DNA of 64,000 nt, taken from Thermincola carboxydiphila. Lineage in GTDB: Bacteria > Bacillota > Thermincolia > Thermincolales > UBA2595. Made by a program: the position numbers and the translations under genes. Of the stretch, positions 30,701 to 39,114 are shown piece by piece. The notes under the pieces are model-generated. The model had not been told where the DNA came from, did not search any database, and was given only the letters and a program-made list of their open reading frames with translations. Where the stretch lies: assembly GCA_016841725.1 (NCBI GenBank), contig JAENYP010000006.1:62001-126000 (forward strand), given 5' to 3'. How positions within the stretch are numbered: position 1 is the first letter of the stretch; every line of letters starts with the position of its first letter.

Positions 30701-32257
30701 GAGACAGCAGCAGTACCTGAAACGCAATATATCACAGTAACGTCCACCAGTCCGGTGAACGGCGCCACGGGTGTATCGCTGACACCGACCGTTACCATAA
30801 CTTTCAGCGAGAACATAGAGGCGGACAGCAGTTACGGCGGCATTACGATGAAAAACGCCGGAGGCGGCACCGTAGGCATCAGCAAAAGCATCAGCGGCAA
30901 AGTATTGACCATCACCCCGGACAGCAGCCTCTCCTACAGCGCCACCTACACGGTAACCGTACCGGTGGCAGCGGTAAAAAGCACCGCCACGGGGGCTAAC
31001 CTGGAAGAACAGTACCAAATCAGCTTCACTGTCCGGTCAGCGCCTTCGGGTGGAAGCGGAGGCAGCAGAAGTAGTACACCTGTTTACAATGCCGCGATTA
31101 CAGGCGGCAGTGCTTCGGGAACCGGCTTATCGATTGATGTCAGCACCCGGCCGGGCAGCGCAGTGGTTAACCTGGGAGAACAGGCGGGAGATATTCTGGA
31201 CGGTGAAGGAATTACGGTCATCACAGTACCCACCATCCCCGGAGTGAATAATTACACTTTGGAAATCCCCGGTTCTTCACTGTCCGGTACTTTAGGGGAA
31301 AACATCCTTACCTTCTCTACCGATGCCGGCAGTATTACTATACCGGACAACATGCTGTCCGGCACCGGATTAGAGGATAAAGGCGATATAGGGATTACCA
31401 TAGGCGAAGGAGATAAATCCGGATTGCCGGACTATGTGAGGGATGACATTGGCGACAGACCCATTATCCGGCTTACCCTGACTTTGAACCAGGAGCAAAC
31501 CGACTGGAACAATTCCGATGCCCGGGTTACGGTATCCATACCCTATCAGCCCATAGCCGGTGAGCTGGCCAATCCCGAGCATATTACAGTATGGTACATT
31601 GATGGTGATGGTAATGTGGTGGAAGTGCCCAATGGCCGCTATGACCCCGGAACCGGAAGCGTAACCTTTAGTACTACCCATTTCAGCCGGTATGCAGTGG
31701 TGTATGTAACCAAAACCTTTGACGATTTGGAAAGTGCTGTATGGGCTACGAAGCCCATCGAAGTTCTCGCCTCCAAAGGCATCTTGAAAGGCATATCGGA
31801 AAAGGAATACGCTCCACAGACAAATATAACAAGGGCCGACTTTCTGTATTACCTGGTAAGAACCCTGGGAGTTGATGCAAAGCTTGAAGGAAACTTTGGT
31901 GACATAAGCCGGGACGCCTATTATTACAAAGAGATAGGCATAGCCAAAAAGCTGGGTATCACCCACGGTACGGGAAACAACAAATTCAGCCCTGATCTAA
32001 GCATTACAAGACAGGATATGATGGTATTGACAGAGAGAGCGCTAAGAATGTTGAAAAAGCTTGAAGTGCAGGGTGCGGCTGCAGACCTTGACAGATTTAC
32101 CGACAAATCACTGATAGCGGCCTATGCCACAGATAGCACAGCCTCCCTTGTAAAGGAAGGATTGATCGTTGGCAGCGGCGACAGAATTAATCCCCTTGGC
32201 AATACTACAAGGGCGGGGGCAGCTGCGTTCCTGTACAGAATATATAACAAGTATTGA
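27752..32257 (+). CDS. double-block GLUG-repeat SLH surface protein
   Basis: A 1501-residue exported protein. The ATG at 27752 follows AAAGGAGG, and a signal peptide ends near TALA. The solenoid is duplicated inside the gene: block 1 at about residues 110-416 and block 2 at about 470-746, each opening with FAGGTG and a YLSxxGGGxNEGxGWEP segment. A fibronectin-like domain (770-888), a VNIAAIPG module, an SbsA-type Ig domain (993-1099), the PEHITVWYIDGDGNV pre-SLH domain and three SLH repeats (from about 1317) follow. From the Ig domain onward it is a close paralogue of the protein at 20266. Confidence 0.9.
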   Translation: MKIASRILLFAAGMVLVLAVMFFGGGTALAEGGFAGGTGTLEDPWLIETPEQLARIVETVYSDSHFKLNTDIDLNGYLSEGGGGWNEGAGWEPIGTWIGVSDPGNPFTGSFDGGGHTISNLYINRDETEGVGLFGYTDGAVIRDVRLENADITGYLYVGSLVGYNKNSTIDGSATDSVVIQGYGSIGGLVGNNRDGTIINSNAAGNVTGTFFTIGGLAGSNAWGEITNSYAEAAVQGDYMVGGLVGDNSNGSIESSYATGTVSDIAVPDPESEGYFGGLAGRNTCDGTITDSYATGNVDGTVYVGGLVGSNKDGGIITNSYATGDVTGANHVGGLVGFNFLDDYLFYEDPQINGCYARGAVAGTQYIGGLVGVNDGGKITQAYVAGAVTGTDYVGGLVGSNNSPLTSITGSYYDSETTGSETGDGESKTTIQMQTPVTFIDWDFAAVWGINPEQNDGYPFFRWQAEYTDAQFAGGTGEAATPYQVAAPWQLNNARLYLDKYFILVADINLSTYLSAEGGGYNEGEGWEPVGTSENPFTGSFDGAWFAISNLLIDKTGTNYVGLFGYIGENGEIRNLGLDNVDVTGGEYVGGLAGFNFKGTITNSRVTGSVNGVDTIGGLTGQNQGTVTGCYAIVDVTGVENVGGLSGLNFQSDIENSYAAGTANGDYYIGGLVGYNYSSGSITNSYATGVVEGNSSVAGLGVNDDGTITSSFWDTQTSGQSGASGGTGKTTAEMKQQTTFTGAGWDFNSIWEINVGTYPYLSWQTDHYDFAPPVFASVYPQADNVTHNALDLLLQTDENATAYYVVLSDEAAAPTADQVRAGTGADDEVLDANRKGSIGLTTGTEETVSITGLEPETSYHIYVTAEDAAGNLQPDLLMAMTAVTTIEASDTTVNIAAIPGVTPPATDGVPVTTINETEQYTGTISWEPDHDPIQGETVYTAIITLTAKEGFTFDGVAAGFFTVAGAETVTNEVNSGAVTAVFPETAAVPETQYITVTSTSPVNGATGVSLTPTVTITFSENIEADSSYGGITMKNAGGGTVGISKSISGKVLTITPDSSLSYSATYTVTVPVAAVKSTATGANLEEQYQISFTVRSAPSGGSGGSRSSTPVYNAAITGGSASGTGLSIDVSTRPGSAVVNLGEQAGDILDGEGITVITVPTIPGVNNYTLEIPGSSLSGTLGENILTFSTDAGSITIPDNMLSGTGLEDKGDIGITIGEGDKSGLPDYVRDDIGDRPIIRLTLTLNQEQTDWNNSDARVTVSIPYQPIAGELANPEHITVWYIDGDGNVVEVPNGRYDPGTGSVTFSTTHFSRYAVVYVTKTFDDLESAVWATKPIEVLASKGILKGISEKEYAPQTNITRADFLYYLVRTLGVDAKLEGNFGDISRDAYYYKEIGIAKKLGITHGTGNNKFSPDLSITRQDMMVLTERALRMLKKLEVQGAAADLDRFTDKSLIAAYATDSTASLVKEGLIVGSGDRINPLGNTTRAGAAAFLYRIYNKY

Positions 32258-32310
32258 ACTTCAGGTTATGTATAAGGATTGGCTTTTGGGAGCATTACCT
32301 GGCATAAATT

Positions 32311-32338
32311 TAGGTACTCTGGAATAGGTACTCTGGAA
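32311..32338. repeat. 14-base tandem duplication
   Basis: TAGGTACTCTGGAA occurs twice in direct succession (32311-32324, 32325-32338) just before the terminator. It is probably a slippage event. Confidence 0.8.
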
Positions 32339-32350
32339 TAGAATTTGGCT

Positions 32351-32385
32351 AAAGCCTGTGCAGCTTGCTGTAGAGGCTTTTTAGC
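32351..32385 (+). terminator. terminator after double-block SLH gene
   Basis: AAGCCTGTGCAGC pairs with GCTGTAGAGGCTT with one mismatch and one G-U pair, followed by TTTTTA. A second T run lies about 15 bases on. The rest of 32258-32501 shows no gene. Confidence 0.65.
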
Positions 32386-32501
32386 TGTGCGCTTATTTTT
32401 TTTTTGGTTCGTATTGCATATGGGAGAATTTTGGGAGAATCGGGTGGTACAATGGGATACAGTTCAAGCAAGCAGCAAAATGAAAGGGGCTGGAAAGTAG
32501 G

Positions 32502-35500
32502 ATGGCGAAAAAAAGGCAATGGAAAAAAGCAGGGGTTATCTTAACTGTAGTGGTCTTATTGATGCAGTTGATTATACCGGCTGGCGGCGCTTATGCTGAA
32601 GAAGCTGCTGCAGCTCAACCCCCTGGAAGTGGAATGGAAGGAGACCCGTATCTGATTTCAACACCTGGCCACCTGTTATGGATGTCTGAAAATAATACCA
32701 CCTGGTTTAGCTTTGACGGGAAGTATTTTATACAGAAAGCGGATATTGATATGACTGGGATAGACTTTTTGCCAATAGGGGATATATGGAATTATTTCGC
32801 GGGCAAATATAATGGGAACGGTCATAAAATTTCTAATCTGTCCATAGATGCCGGCACTCGTACTGGTGTAGGATTATTCGGTTGTATTAAAGGGAACCAA
32901 ACACTGGTAAAAAGCCTGACACTTGAAAATGTTACTATGATCAATAGTAAGACAACAGGTACATATAATTACGTTGGCGGTATTGCCGGTGAAAATGAAG
33001 CTACTATTGAATACTGCAATGTAACGGGCACAAGTACCATTTCTGCAACCGGTAATGCTATGGCCGGAGGTATTACAGGTTACAGTGCGGGTGGAACGGT
33101 AAGGAATTGTTCAAACTCAGCCGATGTTTTCACTAACTATACCGGCGATGGAGGTTCCCGCTCTGCCGGTGGGATAGTTGGAGAAAATGCTTCCTTCAGT
33201 GTTATAGAAAATTGTTTGAACACCGGAAGTATTACTCTGGGTTCTGCCACTTCAGCAGAGGCCGGCAGTGGTGGAATTACCGGTAAAAACTGTAACAGCT
33301 ATGGAGATCAGGGTACTGTACGATATACTCTGAATTTAGGTACTGTTACCAAAACCGATAATGGTCAGGCAGGCGGGATTATCGGCTATGATGAAGGCGG
33401 GGTAACAACTTCAACTTATTTCCTGAGCAGTGCGGCCCCCAATGGCATTGGTTATGATGCTGCACTGGCGGGAGCAACAGATACTAATGCTGAGCCCCAG
33501 ACTGCCGAAAATCTAAAGGATGTCAATACCTATACCGGTTGGGATTTTGACACGGTTTGGAAGCTGGACCCGCCGGTTAATAACGGATTTCCTCATTTGA
33601 TTCCGCTGCTGCCGGAATTTGACGGTATTTCTGCGGAAATCGGCAATGACATGGGGGAAACGTTAATTAACATTACGGATACTTTAGGGATCGACAACCG
33701 CCTGGTCATTAAGTTTGCCGAAGCGCTGATAGCAACACCTCTGTACGGGTCGGCGGTGCCGCAGGGCGAAACCGTAACAGACCCATATACATCCGGCGAA
33801 GGCTTCAGTATCGATGCTGATGTCTATAAATATATCGTTGTATATGAAGTGAATCAAACTGATGAAGTAGTCAAATTCAGCGAGGTTACGCCAAACGTCA
33901 GGTATATGGAGGGCCTTGGCACTGAAGAAGCCCCGTTTCAGGTTACCAATGCTCTTCAGCTTTCGAGGGTATATGGTAACCCCGATGCTTATTACAGGCT
34001 TATGGACGATATTGATATGACCGGAGTTTCTGACTATATTCCAATAGGCATCGACAATTTACACAGGTTCAATGGAACCTTTGACGGAGACAACCATATC
34101 ATAAGCAATTTAACATTAACCAGCAGCGATTACTCTTATTTAGGACTGTTTGGACAGATTGGTACCGGGACTGTTAAAGACCTGGAATTGAAAGATGTCT
34201 CAATAACCAATACACAGGCATGGCCGGACGGAACCGGAGGTTTAACCGGCTTGAATACAGAAGGGACAATTTCGAATTGTTGGGTCACTGGAAACAGTAC
34301 CATTACCGGTGGTGCATCAGTAGGCGGTATAGCCGGTGAACATGATGGCGGCAGCATTGCTCAGTGCTCGAATAATGCAAGTATTGCAGCCAATGAAGAT
34401 TCTTCCTATTATGTGGGCGGCATTGCCGGTGGATACTGGGGAGGCAATATTACAGACTGTTACAATACCGGTTCTGTCACAGGGGTCGATGGCGCTGAAA
34501 CAGGGGGCATTGTCGGTGAAGCATGGCCATGGCCAGACGATTTCATTAGAAATTGTTACAATACAGGAACGGTTAGCACCGGCTCTAGTGTAGGAGGTAT
34601 TGCGGGATATTGGGGCGACGGCATTCTGGAGAATACTTATTTTCTTGATACGTCAGCAGAATTACCTTATGGCGCCGATGACACGGGAAGTGCACAGGCA
34701 GTGGCCAGGACTTCTGTGGAAATGCAGGACCAGAATACTTACATCGGCTGGGATTTTACAGCAATTTGGGCTATCGACAGTGATATCAATTCGGGGTTTC
34801 CCTATTTGCAGGGGGCCCAGGAGGAATTAACTCCAGTAGGGATAACCGGCAACTGGGCAGACAATGCAGCTGCAGTTGAGGGCACTGACTATTCCGTAAT
34901 TGGAGCTGTTTATACTATTAAAACAGCTACAGGGCTTGCCTGGCTGGCCCAGCAGGTGAATGGCGGGGATTCGTTCAGTGGTAATACGGTTGAACTGGAA
35001 AGTGATCTGGATATCTCAGACTATTATTGGACACCTATTGGAACTGCTCATCCCAACTATTATTCATTTGCCGGTATTTTTGACGGAAAAGGCCATAAAA
35101 TTACCGGACTCTATATTGGGACCAGTGTTGAGTCACCTGGTACAAATGGCTTTGAGGGACTTTTTAGTGTTATTGGCAGTGATGGTGAAATAAATCGCCT
35201 GGGTGTTGAAGCGGCAGCAATATATGCCGGTGCCGGTGAGTATGGCGGAATACTTGCAGCAGTCAATTACGGTGAAATAACAGATTGTTATACAACAGGA
35301 GAAATAGCCGGCGCCAACGGTGCAGCATTTATTGGCGGATTAGTTGCCTCCAATGAAGAGGGGCTGATAGCAAACAGTTTTTCTACAGCTAATGCGTCAG
35401 GCAATGATTACGATACTTTGCCTCCCGCAGCCGGGGGATTGGTCGGCAGAAATACGGGCAGCGGTGACTATGGAGTTATTGTCAACAGTTTTGCCACAGG

Positions 35501-37262
35501 CAATGTCAGTGTAGGTTCAGGCTCATTCGGAAATACCGCTTATGCCGGCGGACTGGTTGGAGTAAATGAAAACAAAGGCAGGATTGAAAACTGCTTTGCC
35601 GGCGGAAACATCACCGGTGGAGCAACTGCAGGAATTGGCGGAGTGGTTGGCTTTCTGCATAACGGCTTTGATGAACTGGTGCCCAATGCGAAGAATATTT
35701 ACTGGAACAGTGATGCAGTCCATACGCTAAACGGCAGCGCCTTAGATTTGGCTGATAAAAAAGGCGCCGGTGAGATGCTGGTTGGTTCGGATACCACAAC
35801 ATCTAAGACAGCAGACGATATAAAGGCCGCAGCTTTTGTTACTGAGCTCAATAACAATATAACCGAGAGCACGTCTGTGCCAGATATTGTCTATTTGGCC
35901 TGGGGTCCGGATGAGGCTAATGAAAATAACGGTTATCCTGTAATAACTGATGAACCTGTCAACACAGGTACACAGCCAGGCGGCGGCAGCGGCGGGGGCT
36001 CTACCAACAACACCATCTCAGTAGAACAGGATGGCAGGAGTACTCAGGTGCCCGGAACAATTTCCACAGATACCGATGGAGAAAGGACTACTGCAACAAT
36101 CAAGGCTGATGATGCGGCTATCCGGAAACTAGTGAACGCCGGTGCCAAGGGAACCGTGATTACCCTGCCGGTAAACAGCGGCGCCGATGTCGTTACCGGT
36201 CAGTTAAACGGGCAGACCGTGAAAACCATGGAACAGAGGGAAGCTGTTCTGGAAGTCAAAACAAGCAATGTAACCTATAAATTGCCGGCATCGGAAATAA
36301 ATATTGATGACATAAGCGAACAATTGGGCCAACAGGTTGAGCTAAAAGACATCAGGGTAGATGTCACCATAGCCGCATCTTCCGCAGATACAGTCAAAAT
36401 AGTTGAGGATACGGCTAATAAGGATAACTATCAAATAGTTGTCAAACCGGTAGAATTTAATATTACCTGCACCAGCGGCGGCAAAACGGTTGAAGTCAGC
36501 AAATTCAATGCCTATATTGAAAGGGCCATAGCCATACCGGATGGGGTTGATACGGCCAAAATCACTACTGGGATTATCGTGGAGCCGGATGGAACCACAA
36601 GACACGTGCCAACAAAGATAACTGTGGTCAACGGCAGATATTATGCTGTCATCAACAGCCTGACCAACAGTACCTATTCAGTCATATGGCATCCCCTGGA
36701 GTTCAGTGATGTAACCGGCCACTGGGCCAGGGAAGCCGTCAACGATATGGGCTCAAGAATGGTAATCAGCGGAATTGGCAACGGTATGTTTGACCCTGAC
36801 CGTGATATCACCAGGGCTGAATTTGCGGCTATTCTGGTAAGGGGACTGGGCCTGCAGCCGGGAGAAGGGAGCAAGAGCTTTAAAGACGTGGATTCTTCCC
36901 AGTGGTACTCTGACTACATCAAAACGGCTTATGAATACAAGATTATCTCAGGCTATGATGCAGATACCTTCGGACCATCGGATAAAATCACCCGTGAACA
37001 GGCAATGGCCATGACAGCCAGGGCAATGGCAATCACCGGGCTGCCGGCGGATATTTCATCAGGTGAAACAGATGAACTTCTGGCCGGCTTCACAGATGCA
37101 GTCCAGGCGGCAGATTACGCCAAAGACAGCATAGCGGCATGTGTAAAGACCGGAGTTGTCTCCGGCAGAAGCAGCGCTATAGTTGCTCCGAAGGATAACA
37201 TAACGAGGGCCGAAATTGCGGTTATCATCGGGAGACTGTTACAGAAGTCGGACTTGATATAA
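32502..37262 (+). CDS. giant GLUG-type SLH surface protein
   Basis: A 1586-residue exported protein. The signal peptide is lysine-rich, then VILTVVVLLMQLIIPAGGAYA. Three solenoid blocks of GLUG-like units (GGIAGEN, GGITGYS, GGLVGRN types) lie at about 140-350, 460-770 and 780-1145. Each opens with a PYLISTPGHL- or LARVYxxPDAYYRLMDDIDM-like strand. A Gly/Ser/Thr linker, a pre-SLH domain homologous to that of the first SLH protein (PDGVDTAKITTGI, YYAVINSLTNSTYSVIW) and three SLH repeats from about 1398 follow. The SLH part is also closely similar to the pseudogene at 14322. Role: wall-anchored surface structure; ligand unknown. Confidence 0.9.
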   Translation: MAKKRQWKKAGVILTVVVLLMQLIIPAGGAYAEEAAAAQPPGSGMEGDPYLISTPGHLLWMSENNTTWFSFDGKYFIQKADIDMTGIDFLPIGDIWNYFAGKYNGNGHKISNLSIDAGTRTGVGLFGCIKGNQTLVKSLTLENVTMINSKTTGTYNYVGGIAGENEATIEYCNVTGTSTISATGNAMAGGITGYSAGGTVRNCSNSADVFTNYTGDGGSRSAGGIVGENASFSVIENCLNTGSITLGSATSAEAGSGGITGKNCNSYGDQGTVRYTLNLGTVTKTDNGQAGGIIGYDEGGVTTSTYFLSSAAPNGIGYDAALAGATDTNAEPQTAENLKDVNTYTGWDFDTVWKLDPPVNNGFPHLIPLLPEFDGISAEIGNDMGETLINITDTLGIDNRLVIKFAEALIATPLYGSAVPQGETVTDPYTSGEGFSIDADVYKYIVVYEVNQTDEVVKFSEVTPNVRYMEGLGTEEAPFQVTNALQLSRVYGNPDAYYRLMDDIDMTGVSDYIPIGIDNLHRFNGTFDGDNHIISNLTLTSSDYSYLGLFGQIGTGTVKDLELKDVSITNTQAWPDGTGGLTGLNTEGTISNCWVTGNSTITGGASVGGIAGEHDGGSIAQCSNNASIAANEDSSYYVGGIAGGYWGGNITDCYNTGSVTGVDGAETGGIVGEAWPWPDDFIRNCYNTGTVSTGSSVGGIAGYWGDGILENTYFLDTSAELPYGADDTGSAQAVARTSVEMQDQNTYIGWDFTAIWAIDSDINSGFPYLQGAQEELTPVGITGNWADNAAAVEGTDYSVIGAVYTIKTATGLAWLAQQVNGGDSFSGNTVELESDLDISDYYWTPIGTAHPNYYSFAGIFDGKGHKITGLYIGTSVESPGTNGFEGLFSVIGSDGEINRLGVEAAAIYAGAGEYGGILAAVNYGEITDCYTTGEIAGANGAAFIGGLVASNEEGLIANSFSTANASGNDYDTLPPAAGGLVGRNTGSGDYGVIVNSFATGNVSVGSGSFGNTAYAGGLVGVNENKGRIENCFAGGNITGGATAGIGGVVGFLHNGFDELVPNAKNIYWNSDAVHTLNGSALDLADKKGAGEMLVGSDTTTSKTADDIKAAAFVTELNNNITESTSVPDIVYLAWGPDEANENNGYPVITDEPVNTGTQPGGGSGGGSTNNTISVEQDGRSTQVPGTISTDTDGERTTATIKADDAAIRKLVNAGAKGTVITLPVNSGADVVTGQLNGQTVKTMEQREAVLEVKTSNVTYKLPASEINIDDISEQLGQQVELKDIRVDVTIAASSADTVKIVEDTANKDNYQIVVKPVEFNITCTSGGKTVEVSKFNAYIERAIAIPDGVDTAKITTGIIVEPDGTTRHVPTKITVVNGRYYAVINSLTNSTYSVIWHPLEFSDVTGHWAREAVNDMGSRMVISGIGNGMFDPDRDITRAEFAAILVRGLGLQPGEGSKSFKDVDSSQWYSDYIKTAYEYKIISGYDADTFGPSDKITREQAMAMTARAMAITGLPADISSGETDELLAGFTDAVQAADYAKDSIAACVKTGVVSGRSSAIVAPKDNITRAEIAVIIGRLLQKSDLI

Positions 37263-37288
37263 CTATAATCAAACGGCTTTTGTGTACG

Positions 37289-37322
37289 AACGCCAGGCAG
37301 TTAACTGCCTGGCGTTTTCTTA
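37289..37322 (+). terminator. strong terminator after fourth SLH gene
   Basis: AACGCCAGGCAG (37289-37300) and CTGCCTGGCGTT (37305-37316) are perfectly complementary around TTAA and are followed by TTCTT. Confidence 0.9.
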
Positions 37323-37373
37323 ATTAGTGCGCCCGGGCATGGGCGCAGTCTAACGGGTGAAACACCCTAATTA
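37321..37373 (+). ncRNA. three-way-junction element, possible group II intron 5' fragment
   Basis: TAATTAG (37321-37327) pairs with CTAATTA (37367-37373), enclosing GCGCCC/GGGCGC (37329-37346) and GGGTG/CACCC (37355-37367). The GTGCGCCC start and the GCAGTCTAACGGGTGAAA segment resemble the 5' end of bacterial group II introns. No intron-encoded protein follows. Identity rests on memory of such introns; the fold itself is visible. Confidence 0.35.
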
Positions 37374-37548
37374 GAAACGATAAAATTTTATTGTAAAACA
37401 ATAAAATATATGTTAATATCAAATTATCATTAAATAAGTGAGGTGCTTAGCGTGAATGTCAGCCTGGAGATGTTTTAGAATATAAAAGAGACGAAGACAG
37501 TCTTTGAAATAGTTTGGGGATATTATAATTATTTTGAGAGGTTATTTT

Positions 37549-38607
37549 ATGTATGATATTGTAATAGTAGGGTCAGGCCCTGCGGGATCTACCCTGGCAA
37601 GATTAATTGGTGACAAATATAAGGTTTTATTAATAGATAAACGGGACCTGGAAAATGAGAATCCTAAAAACCTCACAACTAAATGCTGTGGAGGATTATT
37701 AGCCCCCGATGCTCAGGAAATGGTTGCCAAGTTGGGTTTAGGGATACCTAAAGATATTCTGGTTGATCCGCAGCTTTTTGCAGTAAGAACCATTGATCTA
37801 CCTAATAAGATAGAAAGGCTATACCAGAGATTCTATTTTAATATGGATAGGGATAAATTTGATAGATGGCTGGTTTCTATACTTCCAACCGGAGTTGATA
37901 AAAAGTTCAACACATTTTTCAAAAACTTTGCTGAAATTCCAGGAGGATATGAAATCAGATATATTTTTAATGGACAAGAAATATCTGCAAAGACAAGAGT
38001 TATTATAGGCGCTGATGGTGCTCTTTCTAAGATAAGGAAATCCATTACTAAAGATACTCCTGAAAAGTACATTGCAATTCAGGAATGGTTTGAGAGTGCA
38101 GATTATATCCCCCATTTCACAGCAATTTTTGATGAAGAAATAAGTGATTTCTACTCTTGGATAATACCAAAGGAGAATTATCTATTATTAGGATCAGCCC
38201 TTAGACCTAGGGAGAGCACTTGGAAAAAGTATGATATGTTGAAAACAAAACTAAGACAGTTAGGCTTTAATTTTGATACCAAAATAAAAACAGAGGGGGC
38301 ATATATCTATAGGCCTAAGAAGGTATCACAGCTTCATGTAGGTAGGGATGGTATAGCCCTGGTTGGAGAAGCTGCAGGTGCGATTAGCCCTAGCTCTGCA
38401 GAAGGAATCAGCTACGCATTAAAAAGCTCTTTATATTTAGCTCAGAGTCTTGAAGAGGGAATAGATGGATTTTTGGATAGATATAAACAGAAGGTTAAGG
38501 ATATCAAGTTAAATTTACTCATTAAAAATTTAAAATCCCCAGCTATGTATAATCCTTTTCTTAGACAGTTAGCTATGAAATCTGGTCTGCGAAGTATTAA
38601 ACAGTGA
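37549..38607 (+). CDS. geranylgeranyl-reductase-family FAD oxidoreductase
   Basis: A 352-residue flavoprotein. The Rossmann motif is VIVGSGPAGSTLARLI near the N-terminus, with VLLIDKR as the ribose-binding strand end, GADGALSKIRKS and the second FAD motif GIALVGEAAGAISPSSAEGISYAL near 280. The family reduces isoprenoid chains or related substrates and often acts on quinones or lipids. The ATG at 37549 follows GAGAGGTT. It stands alone between the SLH genes and the redox module; a link to quinone modification is possible but unproven. Confidence 0.85.
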   Translation: MYDIVIVGSGPAGSTLARLIGDKYKVLLIDKRDLENENPKNLTTKCCGGLLAPDAQEMVAKLGLGIPKDILVDPQLFAVRTIDLPNKIERLYQRFYFNMDRDKFDRWLVSILPTGVDKKFNTFFKNFAEIPGGYEIRYIFNGQEISAKTRVIIGADGALSKIRKSITKDTPEKYIAIQEWFESADYIPHFTAIFDEEISDFYSWIIPKENYLLLGSALRPRESTWKKYDMLKTKLRQLGFNFDTKIKTEGAYIYRPKKVSQLHVGRDGIALVGEAAGAISPSSAEGISYALKSSLYLAQSLEEGIDGFLDRYKQKVKDIKLNLLIKNLKSPAMYNPFLRQLAMKSGLRSIKQ

Positions 38608-38645
38608 TAATGGTTAATTTGAAAATTATTACGGAAGGTATAACC

Positions 38646-39050
38646 ATGGAGATTAATAATCCGGTTATTGAAAATATTGCCAACCCCCATGAGCTGAGAA
38701 ATGTTGTTTACACCCTTGCAGCGCTATTCCTAATCTCCGGAATTTATCTTAATATGCTGCCACTGGAGGAAAAAGACGGTATTATCCTGGCTTATCTACA
38801 CCTCCCCATTTTCTTATGGGTATTATTAGGGCTTGCATTTACAGGAAATGAATATCCAAAAGGCAGCACAAGATTAGCCTATCTTAAATTTAATGGGGAG
38901 TTTTGCATACTCTACGCCAGCATGGCAATCAGCGGAATGCTGCTAACAGCATTAACCATGCAGTTATTTAGATTTGCCGGTCTACGGACTTTGGGCAGCT
39001 TTCGTTACATTTACTTTTCCTTTAATTTTTTCTTAGAAAGGCTCTGTTAA
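38646..39050 (+). CDS. membrane protein fragment resembling DUF4153
   Basis: A 134-residue frame with about three membrane segments (VVYTLAALFLISGIYL, LPIFLWVLLGLAFTG, ILYASMAISGMLLTALTM). The first 110 residues resemble the N-terminal part of long DUF4153 membrane proteins, which normally run to about 600 residues. The tail after RFAG looks junction-derived and is followed by GGCTCTGTTAA, a motif seen at some insertion-sequence ends. It is probably a truncated gene. The ATG at 38646 follows GGAAGG. Confidence 0.45.
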   Translation: MEINNPVIENIANPHELRNVVYTLAALFLISGIYLNMLPLEEKDGIILAYLHLPIFLWVLLGLAFTGNEYPKGSTRLAYLKFNGEFCILYASMAISGMLLTALTMQLFRFAGLRTLGSFRYIYFSFNFFLERLC

Positions 39051-39114
39051 TTTACACTTTGTAAAGAAATTCCCAATAAAAAGTCCATTGTAATTAGTTG
39101 TACCCAGTGATAGA

